A stretch of 64,000 nucleotides of DNA from Propionispora vibrioides (GCF_900110485.1 NZ_FODY01000023.1:17352-81351), one strand, 5' to 3'; positions 18,035 to 28,096 are shown, numbered from the stretch's first letter. The notes: generated from the letters alone by a model not told the origin. Made by a program: numbers and translations.

Positions 18035-19483
18035 CTAATGAAGCTGATATTTATCCAATTTCCGATATAGTGTAGCCAGACTGATCTTTAGCTGCTCCGC
18101 CGCTTTTTTCTTAGCCGCCAGGGTAGCTCCCGGTGCAACATACGTCTTGAGCACTTGTTTTTCGTATGCCGCCAGTTGTTCCTCCAAGCCGCCGGCAAAA
18201 CCGTGCTCGTCCTGATCAGCCAGCAAATCAGCCGGCAGCTCCCGCAAGGCCAGGATTTCCCCCCGCGCCATAGTTACCATATATTCCAGAGCATGTTCCA
18301 GTTGACGGATATTGCCGGGCCACGGATAGCTTACCAGCCAGCGCCGCAGGCTTTCTTCCAGCCGCAGGTTTCCCCTGTTTAAATTCCGGGCAAAATTCTC
18401 CAAAAAATGGTCAAGATAAAGTGGTATATCAGCCGGCCGTGAACGCAAGGGCGGAATGGTCAGCGGAATAACATTCAGGCGATAATAAAAATCCTCACGA
18501 AAGCCGCCTTCTTGCATCATTTTTTCCAGATTCCGGTTGGTGGCGGCAATAATCCGCACATCGACCGGCAGCGGCTGTATGCTGCCAATGCGTTCAATCG
18601 AGCGCTCCTGAATAGCCCGCAGCAATTTAGGCTGCAGCGCCAGCGGTAAATCACCGATCTCATCCAAAAACAACGTACCTTTATCCGCCAGCTCAAACTT
18701 TCCTTTTTTGCCGGCTTTGTTGGCGCCGGTAAAGGAACCCGCCTCATAGCCGAACAGTTCACTTTCGAATAAATTTTCCGGTACGGAAGGGCAGTTCACC
18801 ACAACAAAGGGTTGGTCCTTACGTCCGCTTTCCGCATGAATGGCCTTGGCCAGCAATTCCTTCCCGGTGCCGCTTTCCCCCCGGATGAGAACGGTCGCAT
18901 TGCTGATGGCCACCTGCTGTGCCCTTTGCAGCAATTGAACAAAGGCCGCATCGCGGCCCAGCAACCCGCCGAACACATACTTTCCATTTATTGTTTCCAA
19001 CGCTTCCTGTACCTGATGCTGCAGCCGCCATTGGTCATCCAGCATGAACAGCTTGCTTTCCAGCAGGCTGCTCATATGGCCCAGGAAAACGAAAAACTTA
19101 GCCGAATTGCGCGTTAAACGCTCTCGTTGTTCGGCGGTGAAGGCGATTACGCCAATCACCCCAACCGTCTGTCCGTGCTTTTTGATCGGAAAACCCATCG
19201 TGGCAAGCTCCTGGCAACAAAAAGCAGTGGTACAGTTTTTACAGGCACTGTTATCACCGGTGCCGGGAATAAAACCGGGCTTGCCGGTGGCCAGCACTTC
19301 ACGAAAAAAAGCTCCGTCAGGAATCGGTTGACCAATGCTCTCGGCGTGCAGGCCGGTCCCGCCAATCCTGACACCCTGTTCGTCAATAATCGTAACGGCT
19401 ATTTCCAGAACGTCAGTGATAGTTTCGGCATATTCCTGGACAAACGGCTGAATATGGGCAATGCCGGAACTGCTCTTTTTCAT
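18035..19483 (-). CDS. Sigma-54-dependent activator, AAA+/Fis type
   Basis: A 482-residue enhancer-binding protein. The N-terminal sensor (1-190) has a GAF/PAS-like pattern and a cysteine cluster, CKNC-x4-FCC near residues 78-87, that could hold a metal or respond to redox or thiols. The AAA+ centre has Walker A GESGTGKE (about 199), the sigma-54 contact loop GSFTGA and Walker B LFLDEIGDLP. A Fis-type helix-turn-helix closes it (KKKAAEQLKISLATLYRKL). I chose ATG 19483, which has GGAAGG and AAGGGG upstream; further in-frame codons exist. It lies directly upstream of cyuA and probably senses its substrate. Confidence 0.88.
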   Translation of the reverse strand: MKKSSSGIAHIQPFVQEYAETITDVLEIAVTIIDEQGVRIGGTGLHAESIGQPIPDGAFFREVLATGKPGFIPGTGDNSACKNCTTAFCCQELATMGFPIKKHGQTVGVIGVIAFTAEQRERLTRNSAKFFVFLGHMSSLLESKLFMLDDQWRLQHQVQEALETINGKYVFGGLLGRDAAFVQLLQRAQQVAISNATVLIRGESGTGKELLAKAIHAESGRKDQPFVVVNCPSVPENLFESELFGYEAGSFTGANKAGKKGKFELADKGTLFLDEIGDLPLALQPKLLRAIQERSIERIGSIQPLPVDVRIIAATNRNLEKMMQEGGFREDFYYRLNVIPLTIPPLRSRPADIPLYLDHFLENFARNLNRGNLRLEESLRRWLVSYPWPGNIRQLEHALEYMVTMARGEILALRELPADLLADQDEHGFAGGLEEQLAAYEKQVLKTYVAPGATLAAKKKAAEQLKISLATLYRKLDKYQLH

Positions 19484-19927
19484 ACCCCTTGCCACCTTCC
19501 ATACATTCGCACAAATATAATAAGACATATTCGCCTGCGCTCCGGCGCTTTCCTGCCCGTCAAATCCTTGGCAAATATTGTATCGACTGCCGTTGTTGGG
19601 TATAATGATAATAGTCTTTGGATTTGGACAGGTAAAGGCTGGAAGGGCATAATATAATAAGTCGCTTAAAAGATGCTCACTGCCGATCACAGCGGAATTG
19701 CCGATAATAACCTGCATTCCAACCCAGGGTGTGTGCTTACACTATCCAAAACGTTCCCTGACGGCGCTGCCATACTTCATTAAAATTTCAGGGAATAGGA
19801 GCCATTGTTCCTGCAAAATTTCGCGTGCCCTTTAGGGCATGCCTCGTTTGGCGCAAAAAACATTCGCTATAGATCATTCCGTCAGTTTGAAAACACGTCC
19901 TAGAATAAACAAGTGAGGTAGAAACAT
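19484..19927. other. Gap between the sigma-54 activator and murI
   Basis: 444 bases between divergent genes. It should hold both promoters. I see no convincing -35/-10 pair and no operator; short imperfect palindromes (GTGCCCTTTAGGGCATG at about 19827) are present. Confidence 0.4.
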
Positions 19928-20734
19928 ATGAAGATAGGCTTTTTTGATTCTGGTATAGGTGGTATGACCGTGCTGTATCATGCTTTGCGCTTACTGCCCA
20001 AGGAAGATTACATATATTACGCTGACACAAAGCATGTGCCATATGGCGAAAAGTCCAAGGCAGACGTAAGAAAATATATATTTGAAGCAGTGGACTTTTT
20101 AGTGCGGCAAGGCATCAAGGCTCTGGTTATCGCCTGTAATACAGCTACCAGCGTCGCCGCCCGGGAATTGCGTGAAAAGTACGATTTCCCCATTATCGGT
20201 ATCGAGCCGGCCGTTAAGCCCGCTATCTTGAAAAGTCAGGAAAGGGGCCGCCGGGTCCTGGTTTTTACGACCAGCCTTACTCTGCGGGAGGAAAAATTCA
20301 ATAACCTGGTTGCCAGGCTCGACGAAGACCATATTGTCGACGGGCTGGCTCTGCCCGGTCTGGTGGAATTTGCCGAACGGTTTGAATTTAGCGAAGCTGT
20401 AGTGCGCCCCTACCTTACGGCGAGATTAGCCCCTTACAAACTGGCTGAGTATGGCACCGTCGTTCTGGGCTGTACCCATTTCCCCTTCTATAAAGACACC
20501 ATGCAAACGATCTTTACCCCCGAAGTGGATATCATTGACGGTGGCAAGGGTACAGCCGAAAACCTCGCCCGGACCTTGCAGAAAACCAGTCAGCTCCAGC
20601 AAGGCACCGGCTCTGTTGAGTATTACATGTCAGGGAGCAAAGTTCAGGACCCCCAACTCTTGCAGCAATATGCCCGCTTACTGGAAAGACTGCATATTCT
20701 CGATAACCTGCAGGCTCCTATTTCTCATAAATAA
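19928..20734 (+). CDS. murI: Glutamate racemase
   Basis: A 268-residue protein that converts L- to D-glutamate for cell-wall peptidoglycan. The start GFFDSGIGGMTVL, the catalytic Cys in ACNTATS near residue 73 and the second in LGCTHFPF near 183 are all in place. Length is usual for MurI. Ribosome site GTGAGG before ATG. It is followed by a hairpin terminator, so it is probably a single-gene unit. Confidence 0.95.
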   Translation: MKIGFFDSGIGGMTVLYHALRLLPKEDYIYYADTKHVPYGEKSKADVRKYIFEAVDFLVRQGIKALVIACNTATSVAARELREKYDFPIIGIEPAVKPAILKSQERGRRVLVFTTSLTLREEKFNNLVARLDEDHIVDGLALPGLVEFAERFEFSEAVVRPYLTARLAPYKLAEYGTVVLGCTHFPFYKDTMQTIFTPEVDIIDGGKGTAENLARTLQKTSQLQQGTGSVEYYMSGSKVQDPQLLQQYARLLERLHILDNLQAPISHK

Positions 20735-20802
20735 AACTTTCATTACACCTCTTCTTAACCCGCTGTCACTTCGGAAGCGTCAGGACCGTCCCCTTAGCTT
20801 AG

Positions 20803-20834
20803 AAAAATGCCGCCATGGCATTTTTTCTTTTTTT
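20803..20834 (+). terminator. Terminator of murI
   Basis: AAAAATGCC and GGCATTTTT pair around GCCAT, followed by TTTTTTCTTTTTTT. It lies 70 bases after murI. Confidence 0.8.
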
Positions 20835-20979
20835 GCAGCACATAGCTTATATTTGTGTTAAAATAACTAATGGTTTGACTGCTTGGAAAGCGTAAAAGAA
20901 TGCGTGGGAAAAAGTCTGTGAGGTCATTATGCTTTCAGACAGACCGGATATATTACAGGTATGAAAAGAGGAAGAAGCA

Positions 20980-21630
20980 TTGATAACCGCTTGGACTATA
21001 TTTGAAATTATGGGCATCGTGGCTTTTGCCGTTTCCGGTGCCTTAACGGGAATACAAAAAAGGCTGGATGTCTTCGGCGTACTGGTGCTGGCCATAACAA
21101 CCGCCATCGGCGGCGGGATACTGCGGGACGTTGTTATCGGCAATACGCCGCCGTTAACTTTCCGGGACCCTACCTTTTTTATTATCAGCTCGCTGGTTAC
21201 CTTGGTTGTATTTTTTACCTACCGCTGGCTGGAGCAATATAAAAATACCATTCAGGTATTTGATGCCATCGGTTTGGGAGCGTTTACCGCCACCAGCGCC
21301 AAACTGGCGCTGCAGCACAATCTGGACTCTTTATTTATTGTTACTACCATCTCGGTTATTACCGGCATCGGCGGCAGCGTCATCCGTGATGTGATTGTGA
21401 AGGAAATTCCCTATGTATTCCGTCAGGAAGTATATGCGATCACCACCATCATGGGGGCCATGACCTTTTATTACTCCCAGATGTATCTTGACGGCCCGTT
21501 GCCACTATATCTCAGCTTTCTGATTACGACCGGGCTTCGCCTGTGTTGCATCAAATACGGCTGGAATTTCCCGGTCCTCGGCGCTGCGGAAAAGACAATC
21601 CCAATTGAGCAAGAACCGGAACACGAATAA
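20980..21630 (+). CDS. TRIC-type cation channel family protein (UPF0126)
   Basis: A 216-residue membrane protein with seven hydrophobic segments in two repeated halves. The signature GGGILRDVVIGNTPP near 45-60, and its second-half counterpart IGGSVIRDVIVKEIP near 127-142, define the YicG/UPF0126 family, whose members have the trimeric intracellular cation channel fold. Bacterial members conduct potassium and perhaps other small cargo. Start appears to be TTG with GAGGAAG upstream. A bidirectional terminator follows, separating it from the converging acyl-CoA synthetase gene. Confidence 0.85.
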   Translation: MITAWTIFEIMGIVAFAVSGALTGIQKRLDVFGVLVLAITTAIGGGILRDVVIGNTPPLTFRDPTFFIISSLVTLVVFFTYRWLEQYKNTIQVFDAIGLGAFTATSAKLALQHNLDSLFIVTTISVITGIGGSVIRDVIVKEIPYVFRQEVYAITTIMGAMTFYYSQMYLDGPLPLYLSFLITTGLRLCCIKYGWNFPVLGAAEKTIPIEQEPEHE

Positions 21631-21673
21631 AAAACTACCGGGAGCTATTGTCCGCGCTTCCGGTAGTTTTTTA
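21628..21673. terminator. Bidirectional terminator
   Basis: AAAAAACTACCGG...AGC pairs with GCT...CCGGTAGTTTTTT, with a run of A before and of T after. It serves both the channel gene (plus) and the last gene of the long minus-strand operon. Confidence 0.85.
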
Positions 21674-21714
21674 TTTGCGGCTTCTTCACCTCCGTATTGG
21701 TTCTTTAGCATATA

Positions 21715-23745
21715 TCAGGCTTTAGCGCCTACGATCCGGGCATCGGCAACAGCCAGGCCCTCCGGGAAAACAAACACCGGATTTAAATCGGCCTCCCGGA
21801 TATCTTCATAGTGGAACGGCAATTGGGAAAACGCTGCAATCGCATCGGCCAATGCATCCAGATCGGCTTTGGCCTGTCCGCGGACCCCCTGGAGAATCGG
21901 ATAGGTACGAATACTTGCTATCATTTCCCTTGCTTCTTCCCTGCTAACAGGAGCTACCCGCAAAGCGATGTCCTGCAACACTTCCGTATAAATTCCCCCT
22001 AAGCCAAAGGCAAGCACCGGCCCGAACTGAAGATCACGGGTCAACCCTAAAATCACTTCCCGGCCACCCTTTAACATAGGATAGATGATGACGCCGCAAA
22101 AATCACAGCCGGCCGTGGCTGTCTGTATCGTCTGAAAAGCCTGGGCGGCCTTATCGTCACTGTCGATATTCAGCACCACGCCGCCACAGTCCGATTTATG
22201 CAGAATATCCGGCGAGACCACCTTCATAACCACTGGATATCCTAAAGTGTGACAGCCGTCAAGTGCTTCTTCTCTGGTCTTGGCAAAATAATACTCCGGT
22301 ATAGGGATGCCATTCTTTTGCAATAAAGCCATGGCTTCCGGCTCCAGCAAAGACGGTTTACCTGCCAGGCACCGCTCATCGCCAGCAACCGCCGGTACTG
22401 TCAGTTGCCTGGTTTTATAGGCTTCATACTCCGCCATATAGGCCAGAACCCGCACAGCCCGCTCGCCGGAGGGAAAAACAGGCAGTCTGTGATTCCGCAG
22501 GAAATGCAGGCTTTCACTTAAGTCGGAGCCAACCTGAAGCACCGAAACAACCGGCTTGCGGCTGCCGGCCGCCGCTATCGCGACACCCTCGGCAACCGGC
22601 ATGGCCCTCAGGTAGGGAGTGCCAATATACAGTACCAGTGCTGCATCATATTCTTTGAGCGCCTGCTCCAGGCTTTTTTGATATTCTTCCCCGGTACCCT
22701 CCACCGTGAGATCAATCGGGTTTCTCACACCGGCATGAACAGGTAAAAACGCCTGCAGTGCGGCCTTTAAATCCGGACTGGGATCAGCCACCACCAACCC
22801 CGCTTGATCAGCCTTATCGGCCGACATAACACCGGGACCGCCGGAATTTGTCAAAATCATTACCTTCTTCCCCGACAACGGCGGCAGGTAGGAAAAGCCA
22901 TTGCACAAATCCAGCATTTCCTCAAGGCTTTCCACCCGAATCGCCCCGGCCTGCTTTAAGGCAGCATCAAACACCTTATCCGACCCGGCCATTGAGCCGG
23001 TGTGGGAAAGCGCAGCCCGTTGACCGGTATCGGTACGGCCGGACTTTACTACGATAACCGGTTTTTTTAAAGTTACATCTCTTACCACCCGCATAAATTC
23101 ACGGCCTTGTGTAACAGTCTCCAAATAAAGAGCGATAACGTTGGTCTCCTTATCCTCTTTTAAATATTGCAGCAGCTCAATGACACTTAAATCCGGACCG
23201 TTACCAAAGCTCACAAACTTGGAAATCCCCAGGCCCTGCTCTTTAGCCAGAGCCATAAAAACGCCGCCTACCGCCCCGCTTTGGGAAATCAGTGCAATAT
23301 TGCCTTGTGGCGGGCTGGTTTCCAAAGTGGCAACCAGCTTGCTCTGCGTACTGACCAGCCCGGCACAGTTGGGCCCGATAAAACGTATCCCGTATTGTCT
23401 GGCAACTGCCAGCACTTCCTCTTCAGCAGCAGCATTGCCGATTTCAGAAAATCCTGATGTAATAATTACCGCCGCCTTGACCCCGGCTTTACCGCAATCA
23501 GTCAGGACATTCTTGACCGTTGCCGCCGGAGCGGCGATAACCGCCAGATCGACCAGATTCTTAAGCGGCGCAAACGAACTCACACCCGGTACAGGGCCAA
23601 CCCCCGCTCCTTTGGGATTGACCGCATAAATATTTTCACAGCCGCCCTCGATCAGACGGTGAATCAACACATTGGCCAGTTTTCCGGGAGAGGCCGATCC
23701 GACCACAGCTACGCCGCGCGGTGAAAACAGTGCTTGATATTCCAT
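21715..23745 (-). CDS. ADP-forming acyl-CoA synthetase (acetate-CoA ligase type), fused alpha-beta
   Basis: A 676-residue protein with the alpha part first (CoA-binding fold VAVVGSASPGKLANVL, then the phosphohistidine region ALSHTGSMAGSD near 245) and a beta ATP-grasp part at about 455-676 (GYPVVMKVVSPDILHKSD). These enzymes turn acyl-CoA plus ADP and phosphate into acid plus ATP, saving energy in anaerobes. The gene follows iorA-iorB by 15 bases, so its acyl-CoA probably comes from the 2-oxoacid oxidoreductase. Ribosome site AAGGAGG before ATG. Last gene of the operon. Confidence 0.9.
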   Translation of the reverse strand: MEYQALFSPRGVAVVGSASPGKLANVLIHRLIEGGCENIYAVNPKGAGVGPVPGVSSFAPLKNLVDLAVIAAPAATVKNVLTDCGKAGVKAAVIITSGFSEIGNAAAEEEVLAVARQYGIRFIGPNCAGLVSTQSKLVATLETSPPQGNIALISQSGAVGGVFMALAKEQGLGISKFVSFGNGPDLSVIELLQYLKEDKETNVIALYLETVTQGREFMRVVRDVTLKKPVIVVKSGRTDTGQRAALSHTGSMAGSDKVFDAALKQAGAIRVESLEEMLDLCNGFSYLPPLSGKKVMILTNSGGPGVMSADKADQAGLVVADPSPDLKAALQAFLPVHAGVRNPIDLTVEGTGEEYQKSLEQALKEYDAALVLYIGTPYLRAMPVAEGVAIAAAGSRKPVVSVLQVGSDLSESLHFLRNHRLPVFPSGERAVRVLAYMAEYEAYKTRQLTVPAVAGDERCLAGKPSLLEPEAMALLQKNGIPIPEYYFAKTREEALDGCHTLGYPVVMKVVSPDILHKSDCGGVVLNIDSDDKAAQAFQTIQTATAGCDFCGVIIYPMLKGGREVILGLTRDLQFGPVLAFGLGGIYTEVLQDIALRVAPVSREEAREMIASIRTYPILQGVRGQAKADLDALADAIAAFSQLPFHYEDIREADLNPVFVFPEGLAVADARIVGAKA

Positions 23746-23760
23746 GGTTACGACACCTCC

Positions 23761-24378
23761 TTATGCTAAAATATCCACATTCTCCTGAGTTACGGCTTTC
23801 ACCCCTGCCTGAAAAGCAAACAGGTTCTGCTCCGCCGCTTTCGGCCAGCGCCCAGCAATGTCTTCCTTTACCTCTTCCGCCGTAAATCCCAGTTCAGCCC
23901 CGGTACTGCCAAAAATAGCACCCATTACAAACAGATTGTCCCGTACCGGCCTCCCCTGAAACTCCGGGAGAAGCTCAGGCGACAGATAATGCAGTTTACC
24001 GCCGGCATCCTTCACTTCCCTGCCCACCTGTGACAGCGAGGGATAAGGCGCTCTACCAAGCATAACGGCGGCAGGCTCCCATTTCGAACCGTACAGCAAG
24101 AAATCTGCACCCGGTTTTAGATAGCGAATGGCTTTTAGCGATTCCGACAACTCCATGGATATAACCAGATCGGCTTCCTGCTGCGGGATATTGGGGCCAA
24201 CGGCCTTGCGACCCAGACGGAGCTGCGCTTTGACAAAACCGCCGCGCTGTGCCATCCCTTTTGTCGGATAAAAATTACAGGAAATCCCCTTCTTAAACGC
24301 CACACTGGAAATAATTTCGGCGATGGTCAACACCCCTTGACCGCCAACGCCCACAATATAAATATCACAGCTCATCAT
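23761..24378 (-). CDS. iorB: Indolepyruvate:ferredoxin oxidoreductase, beta subunit
   Basis: A 205-residue subunit carrying the gamma-type domain of 2-oxoacid oxidoreductases: DIYIVGVGGQGVLT at the start, CNFYPTKGMAQRGGFV, and IPQQEADLVISME. With IorA it oxidises aryl 2-oxoacids (indole-, phenyl- or imidazole-pyruvate) to acyl-CoA, reducing ferredoxin. It overlaps iorA by 14 bases, so they are co-translated. Substrate choice here is open; the setting next to histidine genes makes imidazolepyruvate worth considering. Confidence 0.9.
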   Translation of the reverse strand: MMSCDIYIVGVGGQGVLTIAEIISSVAFKKGISCNFYPTKGMAQRGGFVKAQLRLGRKAVGPNIPQQEADLVISMELSESLKAIRYLKPGADFLLYGSKWEPAAVMLGRAPYPSLSQVGREVKDAGGKLHYLSPELLPEFQGRPVRDNLFVMGAIFGSTGAELGFTAEEVKEDIAGRWPKAAEQNLFAFQAGVKAVTQENVDILA

Positions 24379-26242
24379 ATTTGCCCTCCTTTACTATAGC
24401 CGCTGTAGGACAAACGGCCATACAGAGGCCGCAGCCATTGCACTGCGCCTGATCTATCGCAACGGCAGCCTCGCCCAGACTGATTGCCGGACAACCGGTG
24501 ATAACAATACAGCTTTTGCACTTGGTGCAAGCTTCCATTTTTACGGTTACCGGTTCGTAAGCAACTTTACGGCGGGAAGCCTGAATGGCACATTCGCGCC
24601 GGGCCAATATAACTTTGACTCCAGAGAGGCCGATTGATTTTTCGATAGCCGCCGTGGTGGCCTTTAGATCATAAGGATCAACTATAGTCAAGTGATCCAC
24701 ACCCAATCCGGCAATCACTTTCGCCAAATCAAGCTGCCGACAGGAAGTCTGCTGATAATCGAGAATAGTGCCCGGATTAACCTGCATGCCGGTCATGGCC
24801 GTCCAACCATTATCCATCACGATAACTGTCAAATTTACATTATGTTGAATGGCATTGATCAAGCCCGGAATACCCGCATGAAAAAAGGTAGAATCACCGA
24901 TAGTAGCCAGTACTGGCTTTGCCACACCGCCGTAAATAAACCCCTGGGCCATCGGGATGCTGGCGCCCATGGACACTTCGGTCCAAAGCGTGTTGAATGG
25001 CGGGTTGATGCCTAATATGGTACAGCCGATATCACCGGTAACGATGATTTCACTGCTTTTATACTTTAGATTGCGGATGGCTTTATTAATAGCCATATAG
25101 GTGCCGCGATGCGGGCAACCGGCGCAGGTGGTGATCGGGCGGGCGGCGGCATGTTGTTCCGGTTGCATGTCCGGCGCCAATGCTTCCTGCGGACAAGCCA
25201 GGTTAAGTGCCTTACAAATTCCCTGCAAAATCAGTTTTGCATCGTACTCACCGATGCGGCTGAAAGTTGCATCATTTTTACCGACAATAGTAACCTTAAC
25301 ACCCAGTTTATAGGCTTCCATGTACAGACGATTTTCCAGTAAAGGCTCCAGTTCCTCGGCAACCAGCACGGTGGAACAGTGGGACAACAGCTCCTTCATC
25401 TCATCCACCGCAAAGGGAATGGTATGAGTGAGCTGCAAAGTGGAAGGTTCCGGCAGCGAAAGCTGCAGTTCGTCGGCAAGACTGAGCGCCTCATCCACAT
25501 AGCTGTTTACAACACCGACTGAAACGATCCCCAGGCCGCCCGGCTGCTTGGCCAGCTTCAGACGATCCCAGCGCGCGGCGGTGATCTCTTGCTTGGCCTT
25601 GTCCAACCGCTCCAGCAATTCACGGTGCTGAGTCATGGCGATAACCGCTCCGGCCTTGGTGTATTTGGCAATATTTCTCTCCAACCCAGGGTTTTTATTC
25701 GCCGGCAGAACCCGTTCTTCCACCTCCACCATGCCGTGAGACTGGGCAACATTGGTTGTCGAACGGATAAAGACCGGCGACTGGATAGCTTCCGACAAGA
25801 CAAAGGCATACTTGGTTAAATCATAAGCTTCCTGCAATGTCCCCGGTTCCAGCATCGGCATATCCGCCATAACGGCAAAATCGCGGGAATCCTGCTCACA
25901 CATGCCGGCATTTACACCCGGATCGTCCGCTACATAAATAACCAAGCCACCGGTACAGCCCGAATAGGCAATACCAATAATGGAATCATACGCCACATTG
26001 ACTCCCGACATTTTCATGGTGCACATAGCCCTTGAACCGACCATTGCACTGGCAGCGGCTACTTCAAAAGCCACCTTTTCATTGGTACTCCACTCAACGC
26101 TGGTTCCGGGAAGTTCTTTATTCCAGAGACTGGCAATCACTTCCGTCGAAGGAGTCCCCGGATATCCCGCTATTACTTTGACGCCGGCACGCAAGGCACC
26201 TAAGGCGATGGCTTCATTCCCACTGACCATTTTCGCTGTCAT
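24365..26242 (-). CDS. iorA: Indolepyruvate:ferredoxin oxidoreductase, alpha subunit
   Basis: A 625-residue thiamine-diphosphate enzyme. N-terminal pyrimidine-binding domain (GNEAIALGALRAGV, AGYPGTPSTEV), the IorA motif TTCAGCPHRGTY near 375, thiamine-binding GDIGC and VMDNGWTAMTG near 475, and at the C-terminus two ferredoxin motifs (CTKCKSC and CNGCGLCMAVCP) for [4Fe-4S] clusters. It cleaves an aryl pyruvate with ferredoxin as electron acceptor and needs IorB. Ribosome site AAGGAGG before ATG. Separated from the gene before it by a family C repeat. Confidence 0.92.
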   Translation of the reverse strand: MTAKMVSGNEAIALGALRAGVKVIAGYPGTPSTEVIASLWNKELPGTSVEWSTNEKVAFEVAAASAMVGSRAMCTMKMSGVNVAYDSIIGIAYSGCTGGLVIYVADDPGVNAGMCEQDSRDFAVMADMPMLEPGTLQEAYDLTKYAFVLSEAIQSPVFIRSTTNVAQSHGMVEVEERVLPANKNPGLERNIAKYTKAGAVIAMTQHRELLERLDKAKQEITAARWDRLKLAKQPGGLGIVSVGVVNSYVDEALSLADELQLSLPEPSTLQLTHTIPFAVDEMKELLSHCSTVLVAEELEPLLENRLYMEAYKLGVKVTIVGKNDATFSRIGEYDAKLILQGICKALNLACPQEALAPDMQPEQHAAARPITTCAGCPHRGTYMAINKAIRNLKYKSSEIIVTGDIGCTILGINPPFNTLWTEVSMGASIPMAQGFIYGGVAKPVLATIGDSTFFHAGIPGLINAIQHNVNLTVIVMDNGWTAMTGMQVNPGTILDYQQTSCRQLDLAKVIAGLGVDHLTIVDPYDLKATTAAIEKSIGLSGVKVILARRECAIQASRRKVAYEPVTVKMEACTKCKSCIVITGCPAISLGEAAVAIDQAQCNGCGLCMAVCPTAAIVKEGKYDEL

Positions 26243-26286
26243 AATAAAAACCTCCTTATGCTTTCTGCACCCGTTTATTTCTCTTT

Positions 26287-26447
26287 GGAAACCCTGATTT
26301 GAGGAGCCTGCCGGACTGGCGAGAGATTTTTTCGGCTGGCGAGAAAGTAAAACCGCAGGATAGCGATCCCTATTTCAAGGTTTTACTAACGCAGCCAGAT
26401 GGAAAAAGATCGGTCAGGCCGGGCAGTGTGAATAAATCAGTGGTTCC
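26287..26447. repeat. Dispersed palindromic repeat, family C copy 1
   Basis: About 160 bp with ends GGAAACCCTGATTT and AAATCAGTGGTTCC, closely matching 42239-42405 in reverse orientation (shared inner parts GAGAGATTTTTTCGGCTGG and AGCGATCCCTATTTCAAGGTT). It starts directly behind the TAG stop of the dehydrogenase gene (minus strand) and fills the gap to iorA inside the operon. Confidence 0.85.
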
Positions 26448-27425
26448 CTAGATTGCAACAACATCCGCCGTAGGTTCTCCCGCCAGAACTTTCGCCGCAT
26501 TGTCTGCCGCCCGGTATTTCAGTTCAGCAAGCGCCTCTTCCGATAAATAGGAAATATGAGGGGTCACTAAAATCTGCGGGCAGCGCAAAATGACATCACG
26601 ACGATCAGGCGGTTCCTGCTGCAGCACATCCAGCACAGCTCCGGCAATCTTCTTTTCCCGGACTGCCTGTAGCAGATCTTTCTGGTTTACCACACCGCCG
26701 CGCGACGTGTTGATAAAATAGGCAGTCGGTTTCATTTTATTAAAATCTTTATAGGAAAGGAGCGAAGCCGTAGCCTCGGTAAAAGGAGTGTGCACACTGA
26801 CATAGTCAGCCTGAGCCAGTCCCGTATCGAAGTCCACATTTTCGACTCCGTATGTTTTCGCTGTTTCCGTCGTCAAATGCGGGCCGTAAGCCAGCACTCT
26901 CATCCCTAGAGCTTTTGCCTTCCTTGCTGTCATCCAGCCGATTTTGCCAAATCCGATAATAAAGAGCGTTGATTTGCTGACCCGCTTTACCGGGTGGTTA
27001 ACGGCCTGTGCCCCCCATAAGCCCTGTTTGATCGGCAACTGCCAGTCAGTCAGTTGTTTATTGAAATGATAGATGCTGGCCATCACATAATCCGACAGGT
27101 CTTCATTACAATACCCCGGCACATTGGTAACCAGAATTCCTTTATCTTTAGCACTTCTTACATCTACCTTGTCATAACCGGCGCCATATACCGCAATGAC
27201 TTTACAGTTTTCTAATTCTTTAATGACATCCGCCGACATAGCAATATTAACCTGGCAGATAATGGCATCTGCCTTTTTCCCGAAATCAGCCAGATCGGCA
27301 GCAAACTGCTCTCCGGAAAACCGAATGGTACAATCAGGAAATTTACGGGCTAAAACATCTTTCTCAGTTTCATAATCAGGCCACTCTTCATCAATAATCC
27401 AAATAAGCGGTTGCAAAGCCTTCAC
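26448..27425 (-). CDS. D-2-hydroxyacid dehydrogenase (copy 1)
   Basis: A 325-residue NAD-dependent enzyme. The NAD loop is GFGKIG near 158-163; the catalytic residues are Arg in NTSRGG (near 240), Glu in QQEPP and His in TPHIS (near 288). It interconverts a 2-oxoacid and a D-2-hydroxyacid. It is a paralogue of the gene at 34455-35429 and shares the start PLIWIIDEEWPDYE. Both lie in the same operon, flanking the hut block. The substrate is unknown; imidazolepyruvate/imidazolelactate is one guess from context. The stop codon abuts repeat C. Confidence 0.88.
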   Translation of the reverse strand: MKALQPLIWIIDEEWPDYETEKDVLARKFPDCTIRFSGEQFAADLADFGKKADAIICQVNIAMSADVIKELENCKVIAVYGAGYDKVDVRSAKDKGILVTNVPGYCNEDLSDYVMASIYHFNKQLTDWQLPIKQGLWGAQAVNHPVKRVSKSTLFIIGFGKIGWMTARKAKALGMRVLAYGPHLTTETAKTYGVENVDFDTGLAQADYVSVHTPFTEATASLLSYKDFNKMKPTAYFINTSRGGVVNQKDLLQAVREKKIAGAVLDVLQQEPPDRRDVILRCPQILVTPHISYLSEEALAELKYRAADNAAKVLAGEPTADVVAI

Positions 27426-27466
27426 CTCCCACTAATACACTCGTAAACACAATGACCTGCCGCGCA

Positions 27467-28096
27467 CTATCCATCTTTTCTCTCTTTATAAATCGTAGTA
27501 ATCACACCTTTGGCAGGCTTCCTATCCCGGTTAACCAAAATGACAGACGGAGTTTCTCCCTGTCCGGCCTCAATTCGGCAAACATCGCCGGCCCTGAGCC
27601 GATAATTCCGGCCATCCACACTGACAGTCAAACCGCCCTGCCAAACATATAAAACCAGGATACCGGTCTCACCGGTAATATCCTGATCAAATGTAAGCCG
27701 CTGCGGCTCCTGTCCTGTAAGAAAAAGCGGAGCAACGCTGCCGCGATAAGGCGTACGGGTCATCAGGTTAAAATCGGTTGCCCGGCCATAACAATGGGTC
27801 CGCCAGTCTCCCCAAAACGTATCCTGCGTAAATGGCCGCAGAGCTGTCTCATAATGCCCCTCATGGACCAGCCGGACCTGGCCCCGCAATAAGAGCAGGA
27901 TTCTTTTTACCTCAGGCAAGGCTGTAAAAATCGATTCCGGATCATCTACCGTTGCCACGCTCAGGCGCCAGGAAAAATTTCTTTCCTGATAGGAAGCTCC
28001 GGGCGGATCGATTAATAATTCGGTGGTCGCACCGCCCGACCAGGCTGTGGTTTTACACTCATGACCTCGTACAATGCTGACAAAATGGTTATGCAT
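27467..28096 (-). CDS. hutD: HutD family protein
   Basis: A 209-residue cupin-like protein. [46 protein letters not shown], and [19 protein letters not shown] mark the HutD family. HutD is found in histidine-utilisation clusters and is thought to tune the level of urocanate or formylglutamate; it binds formylated glutamate or urocanate in reported structures, but its exact task is unsettled. Overlaps the ABC ATPase gene by 8 bases. Confidence 0.88.
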   Translation of the reverse strand: MHNHFVSIVRGHECKTTAWSGGATTELLIDPPGASYQERNFSWRLSVATVDDPESIFTALPEVKRILLLLRGQVRLVHEGHYETALRPFTQDTFWGDWRTHCYGRATDFNLMTRTPYRGSVAPLFLTGQEPQRLTFDQDITGETGILVLYVWQGGLTVSVDGRNYRLRAGDVCRIEAGQGETPSVILVNRDRKPAKGVITTIYKERKDG

